From the NCBI RefSeq assembly GCF_003315175.1, contig NZ_QNRQ01000003.1:372001-436000 (forward strand): 64,000 nucleotides of DNA, written 5' to 3'. This stretch comes from Eoetvoesiella caeni. GTDB taxonomy: Bacteria; Pseudomonadota; Gammaproteobacteria; Burkholderiales; Burkholderiaceae_B. A program made the position numbers and the translations under genes. The notes under the pieces are model-generated. The model had not been told where the DNA came from, did not search any database, and was given only the letters and a program-made list of their open reading frames with translations. Below, one piece after another: positions 43,254 to 52,116 of this stretch; the first letter of the stretch is position 1; each line of letters opens with the position of its first letter.

Positions 43254-44954
43254 ATGGCTGTTATTAACACCAACTCGCTTTCCCTGATTGCTCAAGGCAA
43301 CTTGAACAAATCCCAATCGGCTCTGGGCACCGCCATCGAGCGCCTGTCGTCCGGCATGCGCATCAACAGCGCTAAAGACGACGCCGCAGGACAGGCCATC
43401 GCTAACCGTTTTACGGCCAACATCAAAGGCTTAACACAAGCCACTCGTAACGCCAACGACGGTATCTCGATCGCACAAACGACCGAAGGCTCGTTAAACG
43501 AAATCAATAATAACTTACAACGCATTCGCGAACTGTCGGTACAAGCCGCTACCGGCTCGAACTCGGATACCGATCTAGATTCAATTCAAGCCGAAATCAA
43601 TCAGCGACTTGACGAAATTAATCGGGTGTCGGACCAAACCCAATTCAACGGAGTACAGGTTCTTGGCGCAACGGCAAACACATTAAAGGTGCAAGTTGGT
43701 GCGAAGGACGGCCAAACAATTGAAATTAATTTGCGTGAAATCAGCTCCAGCACACTGAAATTGAATGGTTTTAATGTTAATGGCACAGGCACAGCAAATA
43801 CTGCTGCAACGGCTAAAGACATCAAAGCTGCCGGCTTTATTGAAAGCACCACGACCGCGGGTCAATTCACTGCAACTAATTTCAACAGAGACTCTACTGT
43901 TGCCGACGTCTTTTCAAATGTCACCAAAAGCGGTGCAACCGTAAGCGACGGCACAACCACCTATACGTTTGATGCAGACACCGCATCCTTCACCTTCGAT
44001 GAAACGGGCCGGACATATGCTGGCGGTACAGGTCTAGCAACAGCACTTACCCCAGCTGCGGGCGAGACAAAAACCGCCACGATTACCTTGGGTGGTGAAA
44101 AACAAGAAGTCAAGATCGGTAGCGACGGTAAACTGACCGACGCAACTTCTGGCGCCGCCCTGTATCTCAATGGCAGCGACCTTAGCGAAACCAACGGCGG
44201 CGGCGCTCTTGCCCAGGCCACAATAACTGAAGTCGCCACTTTCATAGCTGATGACACCGCCAATGGCTCTGTGGCTTTGGGAGCTTCGATCAAGTCCGGT
44301 GGCACAACTTACACTGTTACCGCCGATGACACGTTTACGGTGACTGGCGACACCATCACCAAAGCTGCGCTAGCAAAGACCGTTAGCGATACCAAAGCAG
44401 CAGCAGCAGCAACCACTACGTTCACCGTGGATCTGGATGGCGACACTGGCACAACAAATGACAAGTTCGTCATCGCTGACACCACAGCAACAACCAAAAT
44501 CACTAAAGATAGCGCTGACGCGTTCGTATCTGGTTTTGACAACAAAACGTTCACAGCAAGTGCAGACACCACTGTTTATGCCAATTCAAACGGCAAAATC
44601 ACCGACGGCGCTGCCAATGAAGTTTTCGTCACAAGCGGCGGAACACTGACTTTCGACTCAGTTAGCAATGCCACTAAGAGCGACAATCCATTGGCAAAGA
44701 TCGATGCCGCCATTGCAAAGGTCGACGAGCTCCGCGGAGAACTTGGTGCAGTACAAAACCGTTTCGAATCCACCATCGCCAACCTGAATAACACCGTAAC
44801 CAACCTGTCCTCCGCACGTTCGCGCATCGAAGACGCTGACTACGCAGTTGAAGTGTCGAACATGACTCGTGCTCAGATTCTGCAGCAAGCTGGTACGTCG
44901 GTCTTGGCTCAAGCCAACCAAGTTCCACAAACTGTATTGTCGCTGTTGCGTTAA
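43254..44954 (+). CDS. fliC: Flagellin
   Basis: Filament subunit, 566 residues. The conserved N-terminal D0/D1 region is [24 protein letters not shown] through [24 protein letters not shown] and [14 protein letters not shown]. The C-terminal D1/D0 region is [68 protein letters not shown]. The central part (about 170-470) is Thr/Ala/Asp-rich and of lower GC than neighbours, as in variable surface domains. AGGAG precedes the ATG. It is expressed from the sigma-28 promoter; no other flagellar gene is in the window. Confidence 0.97.
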   Translation: MAVINTNSLSLIAQGNLNKSQSALGTAIERLSSGMRINSAKDDAAGQAIANRFTANIKGLTQATRNANDGISIAQTTEGSLNEINNNLQRIRELSVQAATGSNSDTDLDSIQAEINQRLDEINRVSDQTQFNGVQVLGATANTLKVQVGAKDGQTIEINLREISSSTLKLNGFNVNGTGTANTAATAKDIKAAGFIESTTTAGQFTATNFNRDSTVADVFSNVTKSGATVSDGTTTYTFDADTASFTFDETGRTYAGGTGLATALTPAAGETKTATITLGGEKQEVKIGSDGKLTDATSGAALYLNGSDLSETNGGGALAQATITEVATFIADDTANGSVALGASIKSGGTTYTVTADDTFTVTGDTITKAALAKTVSDTKAAAAATTTFTVDLDGDTGTTNDKFVIADTTATTKITKDSADAFVSGFDNKTFTASADTTVYANSNGKITDGAANEVFVTSGGTLTFDSVSNATKSDNPLAKIDAAIAKVDELRGELGAVQNRFESTIANLNNTVTNLSSARSRIEDADYAVEVSNMTRAQILQQAGTSVLAQANQVPQTVLSLLR

Positions 44955-45008
44955 TACGGGCTTGCTTAACTAGCCGAGGTGGGCAACCGCTTCGGTAAAA
45001 GCATACGA

Positions 45009-45041
45009 GCCGCCAGCCTTTTTAGGGTGGCGGCTTTTTTT
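45009..45041 (+). terminator. Terminator after flagellin
   Basis: GCCGCCA (45009-45015) pairs with TGGCGGC (45028-45034) followed by seven T residues. Confidence 0.9.
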
Positions 45042-45073
45042 AGCTAAGACGATAATTTTGGGGTTAAAAACCA

Positions 45074-45439
45074 ATGAACTTCAGCACAGCCATCTCAACT
45101 TGTTTATCAAAATACGCCACATTCAAAGGCCGAGCAACGCGAAGCGAATTTTGGTGGTTCTACTTATTCACAGTCTTGCTCAGTTGGGGTCTAAGCGTCG
45201 TGGGCGTCATCGTTCTTGGTGAAGACGGAAGCCTTTTAAGCAGCCTTGTTACATTGGCTTTTCTTATTCCAATAGTAGCGGCAGGCAGCCGCCGTTTGCA
45301 TGATATCGGTCGAAGTGGCTGGTGGCAGTTGCTTATGCTTACCGGCATTGGCTGCATCTTGCTTATTATTTGGTGGGCCTCCGACTCGAAGAGCGAGGTC
45401 AATGAATATGGCGTCTGTGCTCCATCAACCGCCGCATAA
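45074..45439 (+). CDS. DUF805 membrane protein
   Basis: 121 residues with the DUF805 pattern: KYATFKGRATRSEFWWFYLF at the start, then hydrophobic helices and a SRRLHDIGRSGWWQLL loop, ending with a GxxxCxLIIWW-type helix. Three or four transmembrane helices are predicted. The function of the family is unknown. It follows the flagellin terminator on the same strand. Confidence 0.9.
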   Translation: MNFSTAISTCLSKYATFKGRATRSEFWWFYLFTVLLSWGLSVVGVIVLGEDGSLLSSLVTLAFLIPIVAAGSRRLHDIGRSGWWQLLMLTGIGCILLIIWWASDSKSEVNEYGVCAPSTAA

Positions 45440-45526
45440 GCCTCTCACCGAGCTTACGTTGGCTGTGTCATGGCTTGACAGAGTCAGCGCTCGAGCATCT
45501 AATTGCGAGTATCTGCGTTCACCAGA

Positions 45527-45555
45527 GCCATCAAGCTCGCGACGAGCTTGATGGC
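45527..45555. terminator. Strong hairpin between convergent genes
   Basis: GCCATCAAGCTCG (45527-45539) pairs with CGAGCTTGATGGC (45543-45555) across a 3-nt loop. Only three T residues follow. Its position between convergent genes suggests a terminator. Confidence 0.55.
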
Positions 45556-45567
45556 TTTATGGCCTAA

Positions 45568-47178
45568 TCAAGCTAGCAACAATCCTTTAGCCTTTAACAA
45601 GGCCATCAGCTTATCCAGCATTTCCTGCACTTTGGCGTCAAGATTACGCTGGCCAGTCAGCATGTTTCCGTCGGTGCCCGCCACCTTGCCTTGCCGCAAG
45701 GCATCGCACAGACGGGTTCTGAGCTGCGCAGCGCTATTAGTGCCATTCATATACGGCAGGATAAAAGCTTCCGCATCCTTCAATTGCACATTCACAACGT
45801 CGTGCCAAAAACTGAAACACCCCACGCCGAAAGCAGCATCTTTACTGGCCACTTGCATGTAAGCAAAGCCGGGAATAAGCGTGGGGATATCATGACGTTT
45901 GTCATCGTACGGCCCAGCCTCCAGGCTGAAACGCAACTGGTTCAATTTGAACAGGATTTCCAGCGCCTCTTGTACTGACTGTTCCGCTGTGCCGGAGTTG
46001 CCCTCGACAAGAGTCGATGCTTGCACTTGCAACACTAAGTCGCTAAAGGAAATAGTAGCCGGCCAGGCATCGGACAAAACCTTGATGACGGCCAGTACTT
46101 TGGCTTCCGATGTATGCAGCGGCCCGCCTTTATGGTTGGTAAAAGCCTGGCTGCCGACCGGCGCATTCGCCGGCGTGTCGGCCTTGGTAAAGTGCCCCGC
46201 CCAACGCAAATCTCGCAACAAATCGAGATTGGGACTGACAGCAACGTCAGCTTCACGCTCTTGATGCACCAGCATGCTCTTGCGGAAATTACGGCCAACA
46301 GCAAGGTCCAGATACTGCTGGCGCAGCACCTTGGGTTGCCCCAAGGCAATCAAACTGTGATTGAGCTGCACGTTTTGACCGTAAGTAGCAGAAAGCTCGC
46401 AATGCGCTTCTGCATCGCCCAAATAAGCCAACCCCGCCTGCTGCGCCGCGTCGGCGAACTCCAGGAAGTAGCACGGAGCGTTGAAGGTCTCCAGATATTC
46501 GTGCGCCACGTAATAGTCGGACTGCTTTTGCAACTGCGCCACCGCAGCGCGCAACGATGGCGCGAGAGGATTGCTGGCGGCCAAGCCGTCGGACAGCAGA
46601 GTCAGCATGGCTTTGGCACTGGACAATTTTTCTTCATCCGAAGTGGCGGAATGGCTGTGCAATAACATCGCATCGCGTACAATATCGCCGGCCTTCCAGC
46701 CGGGGTAAGTGTTGTAGCTGACATAAGCAATGCCCTGCGGCGACAGGTTCTCGCGACAAATACGCAAGATGGCCTGGCGCACCTCGGGCGGCACCCAACT
46801 GAATACGCCGTGCACGATGATGTAGTCGAATTCACCGAAATCGTTATCTATATCTGTCAGGCTCATTGCCCGCAGGTCCAGGTTCTTTATACCTAAATCC
46901 TGCACGACTTTCTGGCCCTGCTGAATTTGCAGCGGCGACAAATCCACCCCTACAGCATGAGCGTCTGGGTAAGCCAGCGCAAACGGCAGCAAATTGCCCC
47001 CTGCCGCGCAGCCCAGCTCCAATACCCGCGCTTTCTCTATCGGGACAGTTTCCACCCCATACAAATGCGCGGTTGCGCGCAAATGGCCGGGCGAGGAATA
47101 AAAGAAAGCATTAGATGTGTATTGAGTGCGGTCGTAATGCTCGGCAATCAACTGATTGGCGGTGTCGGGGGAGTTCAA
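45568..47178 (-). CDS. PKMT-type protein methyltransferase (SAM methyltransferase plus regulatory domain)
   Basis: 536 residues from TTG 47178, which has AGGAG 6 nt upstream; the frame continues to 47424 but the first 82 codons are not conserved. The Rossmann methyltransferase domain shows VLELGCAAGGNLLPFA (SAM site), AVGVDLSPLQIQQGQ and FDYIIVHGVFSWVP. A methyltransferase regulatory domain (QQAGLAYLGDAEAH) and a C-terminal winged-helix-like region follow. The family contains rickettsial outer-membrane protein lysine methyltransferases. It lies close to flagellin (614 bp beyond, opposite strand), so flagellin may be the substrate; this is inference. Confidence 0.8.
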   Translation of the reverse strand: MNSPDTANQLIAEHYDRTQYTSNAFFYSSPGHLRATAHLYGVETVPIEKARVLELGCAAGGNLLPFALAYPDAHAVGVDLSPLQIQQGQKVVQDLGIKNLDLRAMSLTDIDNDFGEFDYIIVHGVFSWVPPEVRQAILRICRENLSPQGIAYVSYNTYPGWKAGDIVRDAMLLHSHSATSDEEKLSSAKAMLTLLSDGLAASNPLAPSLRAAVAQLQKQSDYYVAHEYLETFNAPCYFLEFADAAQQAGLAYLGDAEAHCELSATYGQNVQLNHSLIALGQPKVLRQQYLDLAVGRNFRKSMLVHQEREADVAVSPNLDLLRDLRWAGHFTKADTPANAPVGSQAFTNHKGGPLHTSEAKVLAVIKVLSDAWPATISFSDLVLQVQASTLVEGNSGTAEQSVQEALEILFKLNQLRFSLEAGPYDDKRHDIPTLIPGFAYMQVASKDAAFGVGCFSFWHDVVNVQLKDAEAFILPYMNGTNSAAQLRTRLCDALRQGKVAGTDGNMLTGQRNLDAKVQEMLDKLMALLKAKGLLLA

Positions 47179-47453
47179 GCCGGGCTCCTGAGAGGGCAAA
47201 TAGAATGAACCCCAGCGTAACAGCAGACTATCGCGGTTAATTGAAAGAATAAGCCAAGATTTTGGTATGAGAAGAAGGGTTCGCAGCGATGGGTTAACCA
47301 GTCTGACATTGCTCGTAGCCGAGTACTTCTCACTATGTCGATTTCGTTCACTATTGGCAGATACGTCTACTGCTCCTGACAAACTAAGGCCAGCGCCACC
47401 CAAATCCCGATATACGACCGCCAACTTCGCATAGAGCGGGCATCGTCAATGGT

Positions 47454-47466
47454 GTGTATAATACAC
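47454..47466 (+). promoter_or_regulatory. hicAB -10 region within a palindromic operator
   Basis: GTGTATAATACAC is a perfect 13-bp palindrome centred on A47460 and contains the -10 TATAAT (47457-47462). HicB or HicA-HicB binding here would block the promoter. The ATG of hicA follows immediately at 47467. No good -35 is visible. Confidence 0.6.
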
Positions 47467-47649
47467 ATGAAAAGCAAAGACGTCATTAGACAACTGGAAC
47501 AAAATGGCTGGGTGCTTCGCAACGTGAAGGGCTCGCACCATGTTTACACCCACCGCATATTGCCGGGCCACATCAGCGTGCCCCATCCCAAGAAGGACCT
47601 TGGTGCCGGGCTAGTCGCTAAATTGCTTAGGCAGGCTGGACTGAAATAA
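47467..47649 (+). CDS. hicA: HicA mRNA interferase toxin
   Basis: 60-residue toxin with the double-stranded RNA-binding-like HicA fold: MKSKDVIRQLEQNGWVLRNVKGSHHVYTH (catalytic His in GSHHVY) and HISVPHPKKDLGAGLVAKLLRQAGL. I start it at ATG 47467; an upstream in-frame ATG at 47449 lies before the -10 and would not be transcribed from that promoter. No ribosome binding site precedes it. Confidence 0.93.
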   Translation: MKSKDVIRQLEQNGWVLRNVKGSHHVYTHRILPGHISVPHPKKDLGAGLVAKLLRQAGLK

Positions 47650-47662
47650 GGAACCGAACACA

Positions 47663-48055
47663 ATGAAGTATCCTATCGCGATTGAGCCAGGCAGCGATAC
47701 GCAAGCATGGGGCGTTGTCGTGCCTGATCTGCCCGGGTGTTTTTCGGCCGCAGACGAAGGGATTGACGCGGCCATCGACAATGCCAAAGAAGCCATCACG
47801 CTGTGGATCGAGACTGCCATTGACGAAGGCCAAACCATTCCAGGCCCCAGCAGCATTACCGTCTTGCAAAGCGATCCGACGTACAAGGGCTGGATATGGG
47901 CCATTGTCGAAGTGGATCCGGCCTTGATCGACGACACCATTGAACGAATCAACATTACGCTGCCGCGCCGCATTCTGGCCCGCATTGATGCCCGGGCCCG
48001 CCAGGCGGGCGAAAGCCGTTCGGGGTATATCGCACATATGGCGTTAATGCAGTAG
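47663..48055 (+). CDS. hicB: HicB antitoxin
   Basis: 130 residues. The N-terminal HicB fold is MKYPIAIEPGSDTQAWGVVVPDLPGCFSAADEGIDAAIDNAKEAI. The C-terminal segment (INITLPRRILARIDARARQAGESRSGYIAHMAL) is a ribbon-helix-helix DNA-binding domain that should bind the palindrome upstream of hicA. AAGGAA lies 9-14 nt before ATG 47663. Confidence 0.93.
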   Translation: MKYPIAIEPGSDTQAWGVVVPDLPGCFSAADEGIDAAIDNAKEAITLWIETAIDEGQTIPGPSSITVLQSDPTYKGWIWAIVEVDPALIDDTIERINITLPRRILARIDARARQAGESRSGYIAHMALMQ

Positions 48056-48221
48056 GCCTTCTGAGGCTCCATCTGTTCATTCGCAACCGGCGAATAAGCT
48101 GTGCACGTATTTTCCCGCCATGACAAAGACGGTCATTGCCTCTTCAGCAGTCTGTAGCTGCCGCCTATAGTATCCAGAAGGTCCTCCTCCTTCAGTTCGA
48201 CCAGATAGTTTCGTCCTGCTA

Positions 48222-48250
48222 TTGCCGCGTCCATTTATTGCAGCTACAAT
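48222..48250 (+). promoter_or_regulatory. brnTA promoter
   Basis: TTGCCG (48222-48227), 17-bp spacer, TACAAT (48245-48250). Transcription should begin at about the brnT ATG (48255-48257), which lacks a ribosome binding site. Confidence 0.6.
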
Positions 48251-48254
48251 AAAT

Positions 48255-48542
48255 ATGAAAATTTGTTATGAATGGGATGAATTAAAGCGTCAATCCAACA
48301 TAGCCAAACACGGAGTAGATTTTTCTGATGCTCCAGCGTTTGTGTGGGCAATGGCGTTGATCGAAGTCGATTTTCGGCAAGACTATGGCGAAACGCGCTG
48401 GATAGCCTTCGGGCCCATTGGTCAACGGCTGCATGTCATGGTGTATAGCAAACGCGCAGAAACCATACGCCTGATTAGCCTGCGCAAAGCCAATCAGCGG
48501 GAGTTTGACTACTATGCTTCGCAAACTGATACGCCCAAGTAA
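48255..48542 (+). CDS. brnT: BrnT toxin
   Basis: 95-residue RelE-like toxin. KICYEWDELKRQSNIAKHGVDFSDA is the BrnT start (x-W-D-x-x-K-x-x-x-N-x-x-K-H-G-V), followed by RWIAFGPIGQRLHVMVYSKRAETIRLISLRKANQREFDYY. ATG 48255 is preferred over the longer frame from 48222, which overlaps the promoter. The 3' end overlaps brnA by 29 bp. Confidence 0.93.
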   Translation: MKICYEWDELKRQSNIAKHGVDFSDAPAFVWAMALIEVDFRQDYGETRWIAFGPIGQRLHVMVYSKRAETIRLISLRKANQREFDYYASQTDTPK

Positions 48543-48789
48543 TACCGAAGATGCGGCAATCACGGCCGCCGCCCTCAAGGACCCTGATAACCCTCCTTTT
48601 AGCGATGCCGAGCTGGCCTCCTTACGGCCGCGTCGCGGGCGCCCGCCCATAGCACGTCCAAAAACTCAAGTCTCTATACGCTACTCCGCCGACGTTATCG
48701 AGTTTTTTAAAGCCGGCGGCGAAGGATGGCAAGCGCGCATGGATGACGTGCTTAGCCAGTACGTTCATACACAAAAACGAAGCCGTTAA
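48514..48789 (+). CDS. brnA: BrnA antitoxin
   Basis: 91 residues. The C-terminal ribbon-helix-helix RPKTQVSIRYSADVIEFFKAGGEGWQARMDDVLSQYV is typical of BrnA; the N-terminal part binds the toxin. GGGAG lies 10 nt before ATG 48514. It overlaps brnT, as is usual for this pair. Confidence 0.9.
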   Translation: MLRKLIRPSNTEDAAITAAALKDPDNPPFSDAELASLRPRRGRPPIARPKTQVSIRYSADVIEFFKAGGEGWQARMDDVLSQYVHTQKRSR

Positions 48790-49230
48790 AAGGCTACGAA
48801 AGCATGTGAAATTCCCAATGGATAAATGCATGCTTTAACGTAGCCAAAAATGAAGCGGACACTATACATTTGCCTCTTCACTTGAGCCAAATACGTGGCT
48901 CATGACACGATAGTCCTTCAACGGCTAGCGATGAAAGCGGCATTACTCCATGGCAGCCGTGCGGCTTTTAGACGTTGCTGGACTGCGTCGGGTCGGGGAC
49001 CGAACTTACGGGTATGTTGGCGCTGCAGCAGATTCAGAAACTCTTGATGCAACGCAAGCCATCCAGTAACCATTTATCTAAAATGGTCTTTCTGCGGCCA
49101 ACTTGCCCATACTGTAGTATTTGAAGGGCTTGCTGCCTGCAAAGGGTGTGAAATAGCGCTTGTTGGCTTGCGGCTAGTTTGCTCACTCTCAGTTCCGCTT
49201 CATTCAGCAACCAGTACAGGTGTCGATACC
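48790..49230. other. Gap before the diguanylate cyclase gene
   Basis: About 440 bp with no recognisable gene. Short frames are present without ribosome binding sites. It probably carries the cyclase promoter, which I cannot locate with confidence. Confidence 0.4.
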
Positions 49231-50724
49231 ATGCAGTCCAGCCCCGCAGAAAAGAACAACACGCACAATAAAGGCCCGGGCACTGCCGACCTGTTTGAAG
49301 TTTCTCCTACCTCGATGTGGCTGGAAGACTACAGTGGCTTGCGCGAACTGTTCAACGAATGGCGTGCTGCGGGGGTTACTGATTTGCGCAGCCATTTGCT
49401 GGCCGACCTTAGCCGCATCGGCCAATGCTCTGCCAATATCAAGGTTGTGCGGGTAAACCAGCGTGCATTGGATATGTATGCGGCAAGCTCTTTTGAAGAC
49501 CTGACAAGCAAGCTGGACAAAGTGTTCCGCGACGACATGTATGAAGCCCACGTCACTGAAATGGTGCAGCTTTGGGAAGGCAGGAACGCCTTCGAAAGCA
49601 CCAGCGTCAACTATGCCCTGAATGGGCGGCGTATCGACATTTTGCTGAAGGGCGTGGTCCTGCCAGGCCATGAGCAGGACTGGAAACGGGTACTGGTCGT
49701 CATGGACGATATTACCGAACTGGAAGATGCGCGCCGGCGCCTGCAAATCAGCAGGGAGTATGCCGCGGGCCTGTTCCAGTACGCGCCGGTGTCGCTGTGG
49801 GTGGAAGACTTCAGCGCCATCAAGGATTTGCTGGACGAATTGCGGCTGCAGGGCATCACCGACTTTCGGACGTTTACCGATGTCCATCCGGAATTTGTCG
49901 AGCGCTGCATGTCGGAGATCCGGGTGCTTGATGTCAACGAGTACACGCTGGCCATGTTCAAGGCCTCAAGTCAGGCCGACCTGCTATCCCGCCTGCCCGA
50001 GGTCTTTCGCGAGGAGATGCGGCCGTACTTTCGCGAGCAGCTTATCGATTTATGGGAAGGACGCCTGCTGCAGCACCGGGAGGTGCTGAACTATGCGCTG
50101 GACGGAAGTGTCGTCAATATCCATCTGCAATTCTCGGTGTTTTCTGGACACGAAGAAAAATGGGACCTGGTGTTGTTGGCGCTTACCGATATTACGGCGC
50201 GCAAGAAGGCCGAGGCGTACCTGGAATACCTGGGCAAGCACGACGTACTGACCAAGCTGAAGAATCGTTCGTTCTATGTCGATGAGCTCAATCGCCTGGA
50301 GCGCAAGAATGTGCGGCCTGTTTCGGTCGTTATTATCGACCTGAACCACCTTAAGGAAACCAACGACAGCCTTGGGCACGCCATAGGCGACGGGCTGCTG
50401 CAGCGCACGGGCGAGATCCTGACGCAGGCCGTCGACAAGCCATTCCAGCCGGCACGCATAGGCGGCGATGAGTTCGCTATTTTGCTGCCGGGCGTGGACG
50501 CCGATGGTTGCGAGGCCTTGATCAACAGCATTCACGAGCTGATCGAACTGAACAACCAATTCTACAACGGCCCCCCGCTTAACCTGTCGATAGGCTGGGC
50601 TACGTGCACCACACCGGGCAAGCTGGACGATGCCTTGCGCACGGCGGACTTGAACATGTACCAGAATAAACGGCAGTACTACGAAAACGCCAAGAGCAAC
50701 CGCCGCAACAACAAAGACGGTTAA
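49231..50724 (+). CDS. Diguanylate cyclase with two tandem PAS-like domains
   Basis: Makes cyclic di-GMP. The GGDEF domain (about 330-490) has KHDVLTKLKNRSF, VVIIDLNHLKETNDSLGHAIGD and the intact ARIGGDEFAILLPG. The usual RxxD inhibitory site five residues before GGDEF is absent. The N-terminal half has two homologous sensor units, each beginning SxxSxWxEDYS/APVSLWVEDFS and ending in LxxVLxxMDDITE/ALTDITARKKAE, indicating duplication of one PAS unit. There are no membrane helices. I prefer ATG 49231; a TTG at 49168 is also open. Confidence 0.9.
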   Translation: MQSSPAEKNNTHNKGPGTADLFEVSPTSMWLEDYSGLRELFNEWRAAGVTDLRSHLLADLSRIGQCSANIKVVRVNQRALDMYAASSFEDLTSKLDKVFRDDMYEAHVTEMVQLWEGRNAFESTSVNYALNGRRIDILLKGVVLPGHEQDWKRVLVVMDDITELEDARRRLQISREYAAGLFQYAPVSLWVEDFSAIKDLLDELRLQGITDFRTFTDVHPEFVERCMSEIRVLDVNEYTLAMFKASSQADLLSRLPEVFREEMRPYFREQLIDLWEGRLLQHREVLNYALDGSVVNIHLQFSVFSGHEEKWDLVLLALTDITARKKAEAYLEYLGKHDVLTKLKNRSFYVDELNRLERKNVRPVSVVIIDLNHLKETNDSLGHAIGDGLLQRTGEILTQAVDKPFQPARIGGDEFAILLPGVDADGCEALINSIHELIELNNQFYNGPPLNLSIGWATCTTPGKLDDALRTADLNMYQNKRQYYENAKSNRRNNKDG

Positions 50725-50747
50725 TTAATGTGCAGGCTTGGCAATAA

Positions 50748-51947
50748 TCAACCCTGCACCGCCGCGCGCGGCGCGCGCTGCACCGCTACACCGAAGATCA
50801 GCAGCCCGCCAAGGGCCAGGGCCATGCCGACCCAGCCAGTGGAAGTCCAGCCGTAGCCGCCGGCGATAGCGATACCGCCCAGCCAGGCACCCAGGGCATT
50901 GGCCATGTTGAAGGCGGAATGATTCAACGACGCCGCCAGGGTCTGCGCATGCGGCGCCACATCCATCAGGCGAATTTGCAGCGGCACTCCAATGGAAACG
51001 CCGGTGCCGATCAAAAATACGCTGATCAAGGCGGTAACTGGATTGCCCGCGGCAAACGGGAACAAGGCCAGCATCAGCATGTTCCAGAACAGCAATATGC
51101 CTATGGAGCGCATCAGGTTTCTATCGGCCAGCCAACCGCCGGCGATATTGCCGACTACCATGCCCGCCCCCAGAAAGGACAAGGCAAAAGGAATCCAGGC
51201 CGCCGAGACGCCCGACACTTCTATCAAGGTTGGCGCAATATAGCTGACCACGCTGAACAGACCGCCAAAGCCGATGGCGCCTATGCCCAGGGTCAGCCAA
51301 ACCTGTTCCAGCTTCAAGGCGCCCAACTCGCGCATGGGGCTGTTAAGCCTCGAGGCCGGAACGTGCGGCAAGGTAAAGCGCAGCAAGGCCATCGTCAGCA
51401 AGCCGATCAGGCCCACGAAGACAAAGGCCATGCGCCAGCTGGACACTTGCCCCAGCCAAGTCGCCACAGGATTGCCTATCAATACCGCCACGGTCAGCCC
51501 CAGCATCACACGGCCAACTGCTTGGCCGCGGCGAGCAGGCTCGACCATGGAGGCGGCCACCAGCGCCGCCACCCCAAAATAGGCGCCATGCGGCAGGCCG
51601 CTTAAAAAGCGGAACAGCATGACCGAACCGTAGGATGGCGCCAGCGCACTGGCGAAGTTTCCAGCCGCAAAAGCGGCCATCAGCAAGATAAGCAGCAGGC
51701 GGCGCGGCAATTGCGCCGCAAGCACCGCGATCAAGGGCGCGCCAAGCACCACGCCAAGCGCGTAAGCGCTGATCAAATGGCCTACCTGCGGCGCGCTTAA
51801 AGTCAGATCATTGCCAATGTCGGGCAACAACCCCATGATGGCGAATTCGCCGGTACCGATACCGAAGCCGCCCACGGCCAGGGTAATCTGGGCGGCCAGG
51901 CGCCGGCGCGCGGAAAGCGACAAGTAGGAGTTTGCAGCGGTAGTCAT
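50748..51947 (-). CDS. MFS drug/sugar efflux transporter (DHA1, AraJ/YdhP-like)
   Basis: Twelve-helix inner-membrane exporter of 399 residues. Family features: LAVGGFGIGTGEFAIMGLLPDIGNDL in helix 1, the ALGVVLGAPLIAVLAAQLPRRLLL loop, RFLSGLPHGAYFGVAALVAASMV and GRVMLGLTVAVLIGNPVATWLGQ. AGGAT lies before ATG 51947. The substrate cannot be determined. It is divergent from the luciferase-like oxidoreductase gene. Confidence 0.9.
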   Translation of the reverse strand: MTTAANSYLSLSARRRLAAQITLAVGGFGIGTGEFAIMGLLPDIGNDLTLSAPQVGHLISAYALGVVLGAPLIAVLAAQLPRRLLLILLMAAFAAGNFASALAPSYGSVMLFRFLSGLPHGAYFGVAALVAASMVEPARRGQAVGRVMLGLTVAVLIGNPVATWLGQVSSWRMAFVFVGLIGLLTMALLRFTLPHVPASRLNSPMRELGALKLEQVWLTLGIGAIGFGGLFSVVSYIAPTLIEVSGVSAAWIPFALSFLGAGMVVGNIAGGWLADRNLMRSIGILLFWNMLMLALFPFAAGNPVTALISVFLIGTGVSIGVPLQIRLMDVAPHAQTLAASLNHSAFNMANALGAWLGGIAIAGGYGWTSTGWVGMALALGGLLIFGVAVQRAPRAAVQG

Positions 51948-52116
51948 TAATCCTGGATACTCTTGATGGCAAGCCCAAAAGTATACGCTGGATACGACTG
52001 CACCCTGTCCGCTCGCCCAAGATGGCCGCGCTTTGTTCTTGACGGGAAACTGTTAACCTATGTGGTGGCTGACGCAGCCGATTCGATCCTTTGAGCCTTT
52101 AATTCCATATAGATTC

